From Cyanophora paradoxa (Eukaryota; Glaucocystophyceae; Cyanophorales; Cyanophoraceae), in contig QPMI01000441.1 in assembly GCA_004431415.1 (NCBI GenBank), positions 1 through 64,000 of the forward strand: DNA of 64,000 nucleotides, written 5' to 3'. Numbering within the stretch: the first letter of the stretch is position 1; each line of letters opens with the position of its first letter. Under the pieces are notes generated by a model, which did not search any database, was not told where the DNA came from, and saw nothing but the letters and a program-made list of their open reading frames with translations. The position numbers and the translations under genes are program-made. Below are positions 28,641-41,320 of this stretch, piece after piece.

Positions 28641-29847
28641 AGGCTCCTGCGAGGTCAACGTCCGGCGCAAAGACAGTCGAATTTCAATTACTGTAGGATT
28701 GCTTTTTTTAGCCGATGTTTTATATTGCCGCATATACTTTTTTTTGGCGCATATACCGCCGAGAGGCCAAATTCGGCAATTTTAAAGCCACGGCAATTCT
28801 CAGGGCGTAGGGCTAAACGGCCGCTTTTGTATGGCGCCATAGAAGAAATCCAGAGTTTCGGCAATTTATCGCCACGGCAATTTCGGTTTTGGTCGAATTC
28901 GGCAATTTAACTACGCGGCAATTTAAGCATTCCTGCAGTATCATAGTATGATCATGAAGAGCGCTCGAACGGTTGGCTTCTGAGACACATATTCGCGCAC
29001 ACGATTGGCGCGCCTTTATTTGAGCTATTACGAGGCTCAAGCTCCTAGGCCCTTTCTTTTTGTTGTTTTTGCGTTTTTCAACTCAAGCTCCGAGCCTCCG
29101 ACACCCACGACTCTGGGGCCACGAGCTCCGAGCCTCCCGGAGTCCGACCGCCCTCCGAGGCTCAGGGCCTCCGGAATCCGGATCCGGATCCGAGATGTCG
29201 ACGAGCCTCCGCCGGCGCCGGCCCTGATCCGGCGAGTCTCTGCAGACTGCAGCCGGGCCGGCGCCGCGCCGCGGCCGAGACTCCGCCGCCGCGGCGCCGC
29301 GGCCGCCGCCGGCGACTCGAGCTCGCGATCGCGCGCCGAGTCGAACTTCCGAAGTTCGGAAGCTCGGCGCCGAGTCGGCGGCGACTCGCCGCCGATTTCG
29401 ATCGCGACTTTAATTTCTGGAGAGTCCGGAATCCGGACGCGTACGGCGTCGCCGAATCGACCCGGCTCGCGCCCGCGCCGCGGCCGCCCGGCCGCAAGCT
29501 TAAGCTTGCAATTGCCGGAGTCGCCGCCGAGTCGGCGCCGACTCGCCGGAGTGCAGCAGCTGGATATGTACATGTATGCAGCCTGCGCACGGCGCAGCTG
29601 CATGCAGCATCCAGCCTGCAGTGCGACGTCGCCGGGGCGCGCGGCCGCCAGCTGCAGATATCGATGTATAGCTATAGCTAGATCTAGAGGAGCCTGGCAG
29701 CGCTAGCGTGCGCGTGGCGCTCTAAGCAAGTCGGTGCGCCGCGATCCGATCGCGCGCGGCTTTCTGCGACGTTCCGACGGTCGGACCTGCGCGCAAATTG
29801 AATTCGAAGACGCCGCCTGATTCCCGCGGGGGCGTGCGCAGGGCGGC
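28641..29847. other. Intergenic region with palindrome-rich GC block
   Basis: 28700-28930 repeats GGCAATTT and TCGGCAATTT words several times (AATTCGGCAATTT). 29150-29500 is dense in nested palindromes such as CCGGATCCGGATCC, GAAGTTCGGAAGCTC and GCCGAGTCGGCGGCGACTCG. No domain is recognisable in any frame. It is probably the upstream region of the gene starting at 29848. Confidence 0.45.
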
Positions 29848-30804
29848 ATGGAGTTCGTCAAGAAGAAACTGAATTTCGTGCAGAAGATACGGGAGGGGTT
29901 TTCGCGGGGCGCCGGCGGCCCCGGCAAGGCAGCGGCGCCCCCCTCCGAGCCGGAGCCCACAAAACGGCTGCAGCGGCCGTCGAAGCAGCGGGCGCGGGGA
30001 ATCCGGACGCTACCGCGGCTGGATGGGCGGGACGAGCTCGAGGATGGGGCGGGCCAGGGGCGGGGCCCGCGGCCGCTGGTTGTCGCCCTGGACGTCGACG
30101 TCGACGGCGATTCGCAGCCGAGCGCCGCCTCCGCCTCCTCTGAGGAGGAGGGTGCCCCCGAACTGCCCGAGCTCCGCCCCCCCTCCCGCAGCTCCGACTC
30201 CTCCTGCCGCGCCCCCTCGCCCCCGCCCCCTGACCGCCGCCTCTCTGTCTCGGCGGGGCCGCCCTTCGGACTTGGGCGGCGGCGGCGGCGGCCCTCGCTG
30301 CCGGCGGACGGAGAGGACACGGAATTCGAGTTCGAAGAGGCGGGGGCGGCGCGTGCTTCGCCGGCCTCGGCCTCCCGCGCCTCGCCTCCCGCGCCGTCGC
30401 GATCGTGCGCCCCGCCCCCCCCCCCTCCCCTCGCCCCCCCCCTTCCCCCCCCCCCCCTCCCGGCCCTGGCCCCAAGCTCGACCTCGTTTATCGACCTCCC
30501 CCGCTATATAATATAAGGTCGACTCATATATTATAAACGAGGCGCCGGCCCCCGGCCCCTAATTATAGCTCGACCTCTTTAGCATTGCGGCGCCCGCCCC
30601 CAGTTCCGCCGGGCCGCACAGCTGGACGCTCACGGTACCCCCCCGCCCCTCCGCAGATCTGGAGGGCTGCGCTCGCCGGGGAGCGGGGGGCCGGTGGGGC
30701 GGGCGATCCTCGCGGGGCGGCCGCGAGGAGCGCACGGCGGGTCGCGGCTGCGCCGGCCCTCGACTACGAGCGCTACGAGGCCTTCCACTTCGGTGCGGGG
30801 CCCC

Positions 30805-30835
<31 letters not shown>

Positions 30836-31588
30836 TCCTCCCCTCGGTCCCGCCCCCGGCCCCCGCCCCGGCCCCTGCCCCTCGCCTCACGCCCCGGCGC
30901 CGTCCGCAGCCCTGCACCGGGCGCTCACGCCGCTGTCGCGGGCCCCGCGTGGCGGATGGCGGATGCCCGGGCGCTGGCGGCGGGGAACTGGCTCTCGGAC
31001 GCGGGGCGGGAGCGGCACGGGATGACGCGCGCGGCGTTCGAGGGGGGACTCGTGGTCGTCGCCCGGGCCGTGGCGGAGGAGATGGGCCGGCGCGGCCTCG
31101 CCCCCGCCCTGCGCCTCATCGCCGCCGAGCACGGCCTCCCCGCCTGCCCCGCCTCCCTCGCCCTCCTCGCCCTCGCCGCCCGCATCACCACCGCCGGCCC
31201 CCGCGGCCTCGGCGGCCTCTTCCCGTGGCCCGCTGCTAGCGCCACGTGTAAAGGGCCTCGCGATCGCCAGTGGGCCCCCGCGGCCGGTCCCGCGACCGAT
31301 CGCGAGCCCGGCGTGGCGCTGCGGCCCTGGCACGAGGTCGAGTTCAACGCCTGCTCGCTGGCCGCCATCGCTGAGCTCCTCGGGCCCCCGCCCCGCTCCG
31401 CGCGCCCCGCCACGCTCCCCCGCCTCGCGATCGATCGCGACGTCGACCGGCCGCGGGAGGGGACGTCGGCGTCGACGCGGGAGCCGCTGGCCGCGTCCGT
31501 GGATGCGGACAGCCCCGGGGGCGCGGCGCTGCAGAAGCGCGCCCTCCAGAACCGCCTCTCCGCCCTCTTTGAGGGGCGCCGCCCCTGA
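29848..31588 (+). CDS. Uncharacterised Pro/Ser-rich protein, three or more exons
   Basis: Start ATG at 29848 (MEFVKKKLNFVQKIREGF). The first exon encodes a basic N-terminus, an acidic patch and a Pro/Ser/Arg-rich disordered part with EDTEFEFEEAG. An exon at about 30655-30793 (ALDYERYEAFHF) and the last part, 30910-31588 (MTRAAFEGGLVVVARAVAEE, RPWHEVEFNACSLAAIAELL, QNRLSALFEGRRP), are mostly helical. The stop is TGA at 31586-31588. A C29 tract occupies the intron at 30794-30909, and the CACGTGTAAAGGG segment near 31242 may be another short intron. I do not recognise a family. The N-terminal helix with KKK and aromatics might bind membrane or nucleic acid, but that is a guess. Confidence 0.5.
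30806..30834 (+). repeat. C29 homopolymer in an intron
   Basis: Twenty-nine C bases start just after the GTGCGG donor. The intron ends CCGTCCGCAG. A shorter C-rich cluster lies at 30411-30465 in the preceding intron. Confidence 0.85.
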
Positions 31589-32281
31589 CGCCGTGACGGC
31601 CGGCCCTTGGCCGTCGCCCGGATTCCCCTTCGAATCACTTTCGCATTCCGGGATCCTTTTAATTGTAAATAATATTTAGTGCGAGATTGCTCGACTCGCC
31701 TTCTAGTGCTGCCTTCAGCTTGGCTTTGTATTTGTACATTTGCAATTGATATCGGTTCCTTATAGTCATACTGTATCGATATCCGCAGTTTCTATGGACA
31801 TGATCATGAGCGTTGCGATCGCTGTAAAACCTCAAATTTGAGTTCTACCTCCCATGATCATGAGTGTCGTCACTTGTACTACTACTTGCAAATGCAATAT
31901 TTATGTAATTGCAGATCCCGCTTGCCAAGTGGAATCCTCCCTCTCATGAATGTCGTCGACGTCTTTTACAAATGCGATATACTTAGTTATAAATAATTAC
32001 TGAAGACGCAAGCGGACACTTCGAAAAAAAAGGTTGACGTCGGACAGTGCACGTGTAACATGTGGAAACACAAGCTGTCAAGCGCACCGCGCCGCGCCGG
32101 CCCTGGCGGAGGTCAACGGGGCGGACGCGGAATTCGAGTTCGAGGAGCTCGAGGCGGGGGGCGGCCCGGCGGCGCGTGGTTGGCCGGCCTCGGCCTCCCG
32201 CGCCTCGCGCCCGCCACCTGTTTCACGCAAACGGACAACCGACACGCGTGAAATCTCTCTCCCTCCCGCCTCCTAAGGCAA
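31589..32281. other. Intergenic stretch with a duplicated exon fragment
   Basis: 31640-32020 is AT-richer, with TGATCATGAG twice (31800, 31854) and no gene. 32128-32215 is a diverged copy of 30320-30400 from the preceding gene (EFEFEE, then GWPASASRASR for ASPASASRASP), so it is a partial duplication of its first exon. Nothing shows it is expressed. Confidence 0.5.
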
Positions 32282-33240
32282 ATACTAGTGGCCCGGCCGC
32301 GATTTTCGCGCCGGGGGGGCAAGGGGGGAACCGGGATCTAATGAAAGAGTCCTAGTGGCGCGCACATGCGCGCGGCAGAACGACCCCGGCCCAGTGCCGA
32401 GCGCAACAAGAGCGCCCGGCCCGGCCGGCGTGCTCGGCTGCGGGCAGCGGCGCACGCGGTTCTGCGGTATAAGCTCGATATCGGCAGCGTGCTGAGCGCA
32501 GCAAGAGAGCACGGTCTGGACGGCCGGGCGTGCTCGGCTGCGATCAGCGGCGCAGCTAGGCAGCGGCGCAAGCTTGATGCAGTGAAAAGTAGTCCAGGCG
32601 GCACGCGTACGGGTACCGTGCGGCGTACGCGGCGCACTGCGAGGAAGCGGAAATCTAGAGGAGACAGCTATGGAGTAGTGGTTCCATGCAGAACCGCGCA
32701 ACGAATTCGAAGAGCTAGTAATATAAACTAGTATTACAGTTACCACTTCTCCCTAGCTGTCTCCTCTAGATCTAGATTTCGGCTTCGTCGCAGTGCGCCG
32801 CGTACGTACGCCTTGCTCTTCGTTGCGCGGTTCTGCATGGAACCACTACTCCATAGCTGTCTCCTCTAGATTTCCCGGAGTCCGCTTCCTCGCACTGCGC
32901 CGCGTACGCCGCACGGTACCCGTGCAGTCTGGACTACTTTTCACTGCATCAAGCTTGCGCCGCTGCCTAGCTGCGCCGCTGATCGCAGCCGAGCACGCCC
33001 GGCCGTCCAGACCGTGCTCTCTTGCTGCGCTCAGCACGCTGCCGATATCGAGCTTATACCGCAGAACCGCGTGCGCCGCTGCCCGCAGCCGAGCACGCGT
33101 GACCGAGCCGAGGGGTCGCGCGAAGCGCGCGACCCCGAGGGGAGGACTCTGCGCATGTGCGTGCCACTAGGACTCTTTCATTAGATCCCGGTTCCCCCCT
33201 TGCACCCCCGGCGCGAAAATCGCGGCCGGGCCACTAGTAT
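32282..33240. mobile_element. Foldback element with arms of about 420 bp
   Basis: Arms of roughly 420 bases (32282-32700 and 32820-33240) are inverted copies. Outer ends are ATACTAGTGGCCCGGCC and GGCCGGGCCACTAGTAT. Both arms contain CCGGGATCTAATGAAAGAG, a TACCGTGCGGCGTACGC-like segment and GGAGACAGCTATGGAG. The ends may be CTAG flanked by TA, which would fit a TA target duplication, but an independent duplication is not certain. ORFs in the arms (for example RYKLDIGSVLSAAREHG) are open in both copies but match nothing I know. The closeness of the arms suggests recent origin or gene-conversion-like upkeep. Confidence 0.75.
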
Positions 33241-33444
33241 CATTCGAAATTCCCACAAGTGATTCTTCATATATCATGTCCGCATCGATGTAACTGGTGG
33301 GCTACGAAGCGACATAGATCCAGTCGACTTCAAATTCGGAACAACATTATGGTGCACGATACTCCTGTTGACATCAGAATGGCGACTGCATCTAATATAA
33401 GAAGTTACACGGAAACGGTCGATCCAGCCTATTTCTGTATTTAG

Positions 33445-36240
33445 CTACACGGCAACTGCAGATACAACTGCCGTGAACCCCAGAGCGTTCTGAATATTAT
33501 CTGCTTTGAGAATGAGAGGTAGTAGTATAACCGTAAGAGCCGCTCGTAGTATTAGATCTAGAGGTAAAAAGTTCCGTACCGCTCGTGAACCGCACGTAGG
33601 CGTAGCGGCCAGTCGTTTGATATGAAAACGGCGTCGAAAGAGTCCCATGCCGCTCCGCAAGCATGGTGGCGCTCGTAGAAGTGCCGTCGTAAATCTGCGT
33701 TATTCACGCCGTCAACGCGCGCGCCACAAGTGCGCTATCGAACCGCGAGAAGCCCATACCCTCACGTAGTCATAGCCCTGCTCCCTGTGACCGCGGGAGA
33801 GACAAGGCGCAGTAAATTGAATGATGATCAGCGCGACTCAAAAACATTTTAGTACTTATGACTCACGTGTCGAAAAATGTGAACTGAATATTAACTCTGA
33901 AGCCGCTCGGTGCCGTGATCAACCTACCATGCCACAATCGCGAAGACAGTGAGCGACATCGATCATATGCATATCAGAACGTCTCACGGCATGCGCAGGC
34001 ATTCGCATTTGCTACAGACCGCCCTCGATCCCTACAGATTTTATACAAAAGGATGTATTCGAAGGACCCGCACCACTTTCGGTCAGTGTCAATCTCGTAT
34101 GGCGTATCCGGGATGCCATCTTCGAATGCCGTGGCATTCGCCGTCGCGTTGAGCAGGCACGGGTCGTAGTTAGATCCGGGGCATGCTGGATCTATAACTG
34201 GAGACATGGAAGAATTAAGAATGTGCGCATGCATGCATAGCACAGAATATGGAGGTCTTGCAGAATGTGCACCGGCGCCTGCAGCTGGTCCGGATGCGCC
34301 GGGTGTCGGAGTAGGGGTGGGAAGTGGCGTCGGAACCGCATCGCAAGGCACGACATAGGTGGAATTGTAGCGGCGGTCGGAGCACATGTCGTTGCAACTG
34401 TAGTCCATGCAGGGAGCATATGGAAATAGGCAGTCCTTGCGAGCTTGGCCGAGGTTGCACTCACAGTAGCCTGCTCGCAGTCATCGGTAGCTTGCAACGA
34501 TGCAGCTTGCGGTAGAAGGGAGGCTGCGAAGAAAAATCAAAGTTTCCGCACCGGATGCGTAAACATTTATGATTGCCGACCCAGCTTTGTCATTGTACGC
34601 TTCCCGCGTTCCACTCCACACGCAGCCTCCCGTCTGAGTTGTTCGCCTTAGACAATCGCAAGGCTTTTGGAAGCCAAAAGCACCTGCTTCCAGCACAAGG
34701 CTTCGCTTGGCTTGCACCCGCCGAGACCTGCCACGCGCACGCGCTGTGTGACACTTCGAATTCTGCGGACTTTGCGTACAGATTTACGGACCAATGATAG
34801 CGGCGGATCCGGATGTAGCTGCTGGCACTGATTTGATTGTTGCGTTGAACCCCTCCCCGATGATATCGCCGTCTGCACTCCCATCGGATTGCGAATGGTG
34901 GAAGCTAATAATTCAGTGAGGAAGCCACAGACTGCTCGTGAAAACAACGAAGGCGTATCGATCCGCTGTCTCGTATGAGAACGGCGTCGACGGGGAACCG
35001 CTCAGCTCCACAAGTTTTGCCGCGCTCACTGACTGGCCGTCGAAAATCTGTCGACCATGAACCATGAATTGAGTTTTCGTCGAATTCGAGAGTGTTCATT
35101 CGCATCTTTATAATTATACATATCGCACCTGCACGAAGTCGGCGCCGCTTTCACTGCACCCATTAGTCAGTACAACGATTTAAAGTTAACGTTCGTATGA
35201 CCTTTTGATCAGCTGAAGCTCGCGCACGTGTTAAATCGGGTGAACTGGATGACAATTTTCGAGCCGGCGGCGGCCGTTATTCTCCTGATTTCCGTGCGCA
35301 TCACTATGTGCTCGAATTTCTGCTTTCATATTATAAATGCGACTACAGACTCACCATTTTTTGTTTGCATTGTTAAAATAATGCCGGCCGGTAGGACCCT
35401 CCTCAAATGTTGTTGGATTCGCGGTTGCGGTGAGGTCGCACGGGTCGTAAGAATTGCATCGAGGATCGATAGCTAGGCTCAATGTTAGCGTCAGCTCCGT
35501 CTCGTGAGAGATTGGAAGGCAGAGTATATGCCTGCCGATGGAGAAATCGCCGAGATTTTAGCCGCAAATCCTTGTCTGACGACCGAGCCATCTATAACAG
35601 CATACGAATCAGCGCGATGCAAAAACAAAATAGTGGCAGCGACGGCCCGACCTGTGACGAAATGCACAAATGCGCTACTGGCTGATGTCTCAAAGGGTAT
35701 TAAAGTGGCGATTGCAAGAGCTCCGTGCAAGAAAGCAAGCCGATTGCCCGTGCAACTTGACGTGCAAGTCGCGGTGCCATCGTACACCTGCGTATACGTA
35801 GCGCAGAGGATCCCGATTTGAGACCGGAGACGAAGGCATTAATAAGCAGCACTTATATTATTATTTCGCGCACGGAAACAAAGTCGTAGCCTGCTTCGGT
35901 ATTGAATGTTGTGAACTGTACATGTTGACGGGAGTCAACTCCTGTGAATAATCTAAGGAATACTCATCGCTTAGCCAGACCTCGATGCGAACGTTCATGC
36001 CGCTCGGGGCAGTGATGCGCCTGAAGTTGTGCACGAGAGTTCAACGAATGTGAGCGAGAATTACACGATATCGATAACAAATACGTTGCCCACCATTTCC
36101 GATCGAGGCTGTTGCTGTAGTCTCCAGGGGGTCCTTCTTCAAACACCGTCACGGTTGTATTTACGCTAATTTCGCATGGGTTCCAGACCACGCAGGCTCC
36201 GTTTACCACTGGCGTTGCGCAAGCGAATTTCAATCAGGCT
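33445..36240 (-). CDS. CUB-module exons, C-terminal part of the giant extracellular protein
   Basis: Three or four CUB-like modules on the minus strand. Module starts: about 36235 (VVWNPCEISVN, then VFEEGPPGDYSN and DRKW), about 35475 (CNSYDPCDLTATANPTTF, then EEGPTGRHY) and about 34170 (YDPCLLNATANATAFEDG). Module ends read GFAAKISAIS (about 35510) and GFTAVVSAVA (about 33460). A Pro/Thr linker VPTPLPTPTPTPG lies at about 34300. CUB domains are disulphide-bonded beta-sandwiches of secreted or surface proteins that bind proteins or sugars. The last open frame stops at 33445-33447, but whether this is the true end or a splice site is unclear. Exon borders are not resolved. Confidence 0.5.
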
Positions 36241-36640
36241 TGGGCACGAGACTCTGCCTTTGCATGTATGGAGCACTCACGTCCAGAGACCAGCGGGGTA
36301 GGCGACGGACTCGGGGTTGGAGTGGGCGGCGGCGTGCTTACAACGACTGCGAAAGGCAGGTTTGTGGCGTTCGCACCTGGGCGCCGACCTTCTAGCGTCC
36401 ATGACCAAAACGTGAGACGCACCCGTACCCGTTTTAGAAAGCTGGAGTCGCACGAACGCAGCACTGTCTCTACCCCAACTATCAACGACACCGTCGTCGC
36501 CTGTAGCGGCAAATCTGCGAGCGCGGTTCACAAGATCAGATCAAATCAGATTGATATTGATTGGAATGCAGGCGCACATGGTGCAATTGTCCGGATCACT
36601 GCCGTACACAGAGAATTGCAGGTTCACTGCAGTCAGCGCC
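36240..36640 (-). CDS. Pro/Thr-rich linker exon of the giant protein
   Basis: Minus-strand frame reading VVVSTPPPTPTPSPSPTPL at about 36355-36295, between the Kelch part and the CUB module at 36235. Similar linkers occur at about 34300, 38010 and 48760. They look like flexible, probably O-glycosylated spacers between extracellular modules. Confidence 0.45.
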
Positions 36641-36649
36641 GGGCTGGCC

Positions 36650-38050
36650 GTGGTTACGGCCGTTCCCTCTGTGCTTGGATGTTCAAGGCTGCATCTCTAG
36701 CTATAAATGGTGTCGTAGGGACGCCGGCAGACGCACCGGAAATGCTGAATATACGTGGTAGCGCTTCTTTGATTCCCAGCATGAGCACGTTGTGGACGAG
36801 ACACCCGCCCAGAATGGGTCCTTGCGTCTGAGACCCGCCCTTGCTGAATCCGGGTACCCTTCCGAGGAAGTTGTAAACCCGACTGCCGGCCATGGAAGGC
36901 GACAAATCCACGGAGCTGAAAACGAAATTCAAGATCAGCTACAATCTTACAGAACTCATAACCCATCTCCAAAGTGATCTGCGCGCGTACGCACAAGACT
37001 TCGGCGGTGGTTGGGAAGTTATTAGGATTTATCCAGCCAACACGCCCAGCTGAGATATAGAGCTTCGAGCCTGCATCCAAGGGCTCCGTTGACAGATTCC
37101 GGGAGACGGGGAACGAAATTAGCACTCAAATAGGCACCCATGCGAGCGCAGGCTGGAGCTTCCCGTGGGTTCAGTGAGTATGGGTTGGAATTTTGTTGTG
37201 CAATCTCTGTTCTCCAAGTGTTGTTTGCGATCGAGTAGCGGATAAGGTCGTTGCGGTATTCTTTCTCCTGGGTGAAAGGGTACGAGCTGACGCCAGGACA
37301 CAATTTCGAATTGGTGAACCCTCCAACGACCTATTTGGCGATTTAATTGGAAAGAATGCTTTAGCAGGCGGTCGAGGGAGGTCGAGGGGAGACAGAGTGC
37401 ACCCAGACAGAGTTGTCATACACGGTCAGGCAGTGGCTGTATCGGCCGCAAGGCAGTGGGGAGGGCATATCGTATCGCGAGTCCAGAGTAATTGGGAACC
37501 TCCAGAAATTCGCGTATATATTGTCCCAATTTGTCGCACCGCCCGCACAATAAATAAAGGATCCTCCATCCCAGTCACACGAGTGGGCTTGAAAGCGAGC
37601 ATGCATCTTTGCCGTTTGGTATTCCCATACGCTTGAAGCAGAGGCCGTCGGAGATGCATCTGCACGCGAGATTTAAGAGGCGCATGGAGTCTTTGAGACT
37701 GTTCCGTGCGCGTGTACATGTTCGGAGGCGAGCGTTGTAAATGAAATATGCGAGCTACATGTACACGCGCACCGACGTCAGCAGTCCAAATATCGTTGAA
37801 GCCATTGTTGTAAGCGTCTCTTCCTCCAGAAACCATCAGGTAGCGGCGGTTGTTCCTCATAAAAAGCGTTCCCGCAGCTGATATTCGAGGACTGAATCCA
37901 GTGGCCAAAGACGTAATGGCGATCGGCTCTGCAAAGCGGCTTTAGAGAGCTAGCGTTAGATATCGCGCTGAAGTAATTATAGCGCAACGCAATCCGGCAT
38001 TGGTTGGTGGGGGCGTAGGTGATGGGGTCGGCGACGCCGGAGCTGCGTAT
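36650..38050 (-). CDS. Kelch-repeat exons of the giant protein
   Basis: Kelch-like blades on the minus strand: YLMVSGGRDAYNNGFNDIW (about 37840), CGRYSHCLTVYDNSVWVH (about 37440) and NDLIRYSIANNTWRTE (about 37240), plus SKLYISAGRVGWIN (about 37060). The Gly-Gly, Tyr and Trp spacing fits Kelch beta-propeller blades. A linker PASPTPSPTPPPTN lies at about 38010. CUB and Kelch together are the hallmark of attractin and MEGF8-type receptors in animals; whether this is homologous or independently assembled cannot be said from the sequence alone. Confidence 0.5.
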
Positions 38051-38599
38051 ACGTCGCCGCGAAGATGTAAGGGCCGGGTGAGCGACGAAATGGATTTCCT
38101 ACTTTGCGATACTGACCTACAAAGTATGAGTAGTAGTTTGCGGTGAATCCAGGGAAGGTCGAGCTGGGGTTGCTTTGGAACTCTACAAGGATGTGGTTGG
38201 CCGTGGAAGTGAAAGGCGTGAGGGCGCTCGCTGGACTCTTTCCCGAGAGCGTTACGCCAAGCTGGGTTACATTTTGCCCTTGGGCGTTGGAGGCAAAGAC
38301 CTACGCGAGCTGCATGTAAATTTGTCGAGATCTGGCTGATGCTCAGAAGCTGCGCACTTTAACGGTATCCTGGATAGCCTCAGTGTCGAAGGTAGCGACT
38401 GGGAAAGTGATTTGGATGCGATGATTCAGTGGAGCGGCTATGAGCCTGCCAAACAAACGGAATCAATATCATGATTAAATTACATCTGAGGCCTTCAATT
38501 TTCATCGCCCGCCTGCAGCTGACCTCTAAATTTTCATCGCTCTATCGTCTGCGCACGCATTTGCATGCTCACCATCTCAAAGTGATGCTGTTGGAATAT

Positions 38600-41320
38600 T
38601 CGGTACCAAGCCAATCGGCAGTGCCAAATACTTTTCTCGAAGCATCACTAGTACCGGTTGCATTCAACAGGCAGAACGATGAAATCTGCCACGGATCATA
38701 CGAAGAGCACGGAAGCTCTGCGTGGAGCGGGTCAGATTCGGGCGGCACACGTACGCGTGTACAGTGCGATGGGCACCGACAGCCTTCACGGTAGCTGTGA
38801 ACTTAGCGAATGGCCTAGGATCCGGAACAAGACTTGATCGCTTCTCGTAGGTAATATATGCATGGCTGCCAGTCGTCCGGTAGACGATGGACGCAGCGTC
38901 CGTAAGATCAGCTGCCAAATTCATGTCCAGTTCGTCGGAGTATGCTCTGGAGGCTCCTGATCCAAAAAGCATCTGTTCAAACGTCTCGATTTCGCGACTG
39001 ATCATGATGGATTAATTAAAATTTTTACCTTGAAGTTACCAATTCCCCGGACCCCAGACGTAGGAGCTATGGGTTGCAACGTCTCGAATTTGATCTCCAA
39101 GCCCATTCCTGGGGGTGCATTGAAATACCTAATCATGACATATTTTCAATATCAGTCAGATCGAGATCGAAAATCTGTTGAATGAAGCACCATCGAATGT
39201 CGGTGAAAGCTTGGTGGCTTTCATCAACTCCGAAAGAGAGCGCTGTTATTGTAACATTACGCATGCACTCTCTCTCCGATACGCACTCCAAAACTGGACA
39301 GACCCTCGTTGGAAGGCGGTGGCACTCCCTACAGAGCGCACGCGCACCGTCAAGAAGCGGAATTGCCGCGTATTCCGCGATGAATCCGTCGTCGACGATA
39401 GCATGATTGCTGGTGAAGCGCACAAGCACAGCGTTTGCAGCCGCCGTCGTTCTCACCGTACTTTGAATGATATCCGTGTTTAAAGATCCAGAAAAAATAG
39501 AAGGGACTTTGTAGCCTTCAAGATCCGACGACCTCGTTTCAACCGGTAACGTCGATAAACGTTGATAAACGTCTGTGAAATTTGACCAAAGGCCATCCAG
39601 GGATGTGAAAAACGGTCGGGATGTATTCAATGCGTATATCTGCACACGCACGGACGTCGACATGTACCGAAACCGAAAACGATTTAACCATACATGTACA
39701 ACGACAGTGCGCACCTCAACGAAGTCCCTACTCGGTTCAGTCGCCAAGTGGAGGAAACGCAGCCTGATGCGCTGGTTAAGAGGAGCCCCGATTAACCTGC
39801 CCGTATGGTCGTAATGATCAGAAGAAGAACCAGACACAGAAGGGACAGCGATCCAAGTCAGACAAGACGCGCACCAGTAGCGTTGCAAATTATTCGCGTA
39901 GGAGGTACTGGAAGGCCCCTCTTCAAACGTATCGTCGACGTCCGTTGCGATTAGCCGGCACGGGTTGAACAAAGCGCATCTCACATCTGCGCGGATATAT
40001 ATGATCATGACACACATATGAAGGCTGCGCCGAGCGCTAGCGCCGCCTGGTAAAATCAAATTGAATGCGCACTTTCAGCCCTGAACTGAGCTTTGAACCC
40101 GTGCCCTGAGCTGCGATTGTTGGACTGGAAGACCAGATAAGCCCGGCTGCTGCTCGACTTCAGAATTCGAACAGGAGGTATGTTCGCGATTGAGATGTCT
40201 GGATGGTCTTCAGACGAAAAGATCATCACGCCGCTCTCGGCATCCCCATCGTAAACCTGATAGCTCCAGATTTTGGTCCGATAATTTAAAAATTCGAATT
40301 CAGCATCGCAGGTTTGGACTCACGTGCAGTTTGTCTCCGGGCTGCATACTCCAGAAAATAAACTCAATGATGATGCCCTTCGGAAGAGCAGCCGTACTGT
40401 CTTCGGCGGTGATTGACCTGATTATGAGCGAGAGGGAGCGCGATGGGAGGCGTACGAGTCAGCTACGCAGCATGCGGGTTTGACATCTAGATCCTGTTGC
40501 GCACGCGAGCTTGTAATGCGCATGCTCACCATTGTCTTGTCACGTTTGTCGGGTACAGCATCCCAGTCGGGCCCTCCTCGAGCTCCTGGACTTCACTCGT
40601 AGCCGATAGCGGACATGGCGGGTTGTAGAAGTTGCACCGAGATTCTGCGCATGCGAAAGAGAATGAGATTTGTGGGGACTTGAAACTCGGGATCGCAACA
40701 CGAAGCGTGGGAAATCTCACCAACAGCCTTGAATACGGCTGCAAATCCGTCTGGTCTGCCATAGGCAGGCAGCACCGTCCGGTTTTCATAGACCAAAAAG
40801 GCATCCTTGCTCGTTCTATACCGCCCGCTTGGCAGATCCGGATTGAAAGGAGGCGGGAAGTCTCGACGACTCCAATCGGAAAATTGAAGGCTGGCTATCA
40901 AGGGTGCGGCGCTCGTGGTGCCGTCGTACAACTACGTTGCAAAATGCAAATCAGGTTTAATTATAAGCCAAACCTTGCATACGCATTCACAGCAGAAAGA
41001 AGGCCCACACGTACATGTACAGTATCGTTTGGTAGACCAATGTCAAAACGAGAGAAACTTATTTCAATTCCATAGCCGCTATCCGCTCTTATTAACCTGG
41101 GAACATTAAGGTCATGGTCGGTATCAGGCGCGTTCGCTTCCCAAAAAACTGTTTTGTTTAATCCTTTAAAGTTTGTTGGAATCACCGTGCACGCACCAGC
41201 TGCGAGTGACAGAGGATGCCGAGCCTCCTTCCAGAGTGGCAAGGGTTGCAGTTGCTTGCAGGCTGCATTGCAATTGGAAAGCGCACTGTGAGCTTGATGT
41301 GTTTCGATCAGATGGATCTG
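38600..41320 (-). CDS. CUB-module exons, central part of the giant protein
   Basis: Module starts at about 41305 (CAFQLQCSLQATATLATL, then EGG), about 40640 (CNFYNPPCPLSATSE, then LEEGPTGMLYPTN) and about 39985 (CALFNPCRLIATDVDDTF, then EEGPSSTSYANN). Typical inner strands: YDGTTSAAPLIASLQF (about 40925), and VLVRFTSNHAIVDDGF (about 39400), the usual CUB end pattern with a Phe/Ser strand and Gly-Phe. A further CUB-like end is at about 38960-38700. Introns separate the halves of each module. The modules probably arose by tandem duplication within the gene. Confidence 0.5.
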
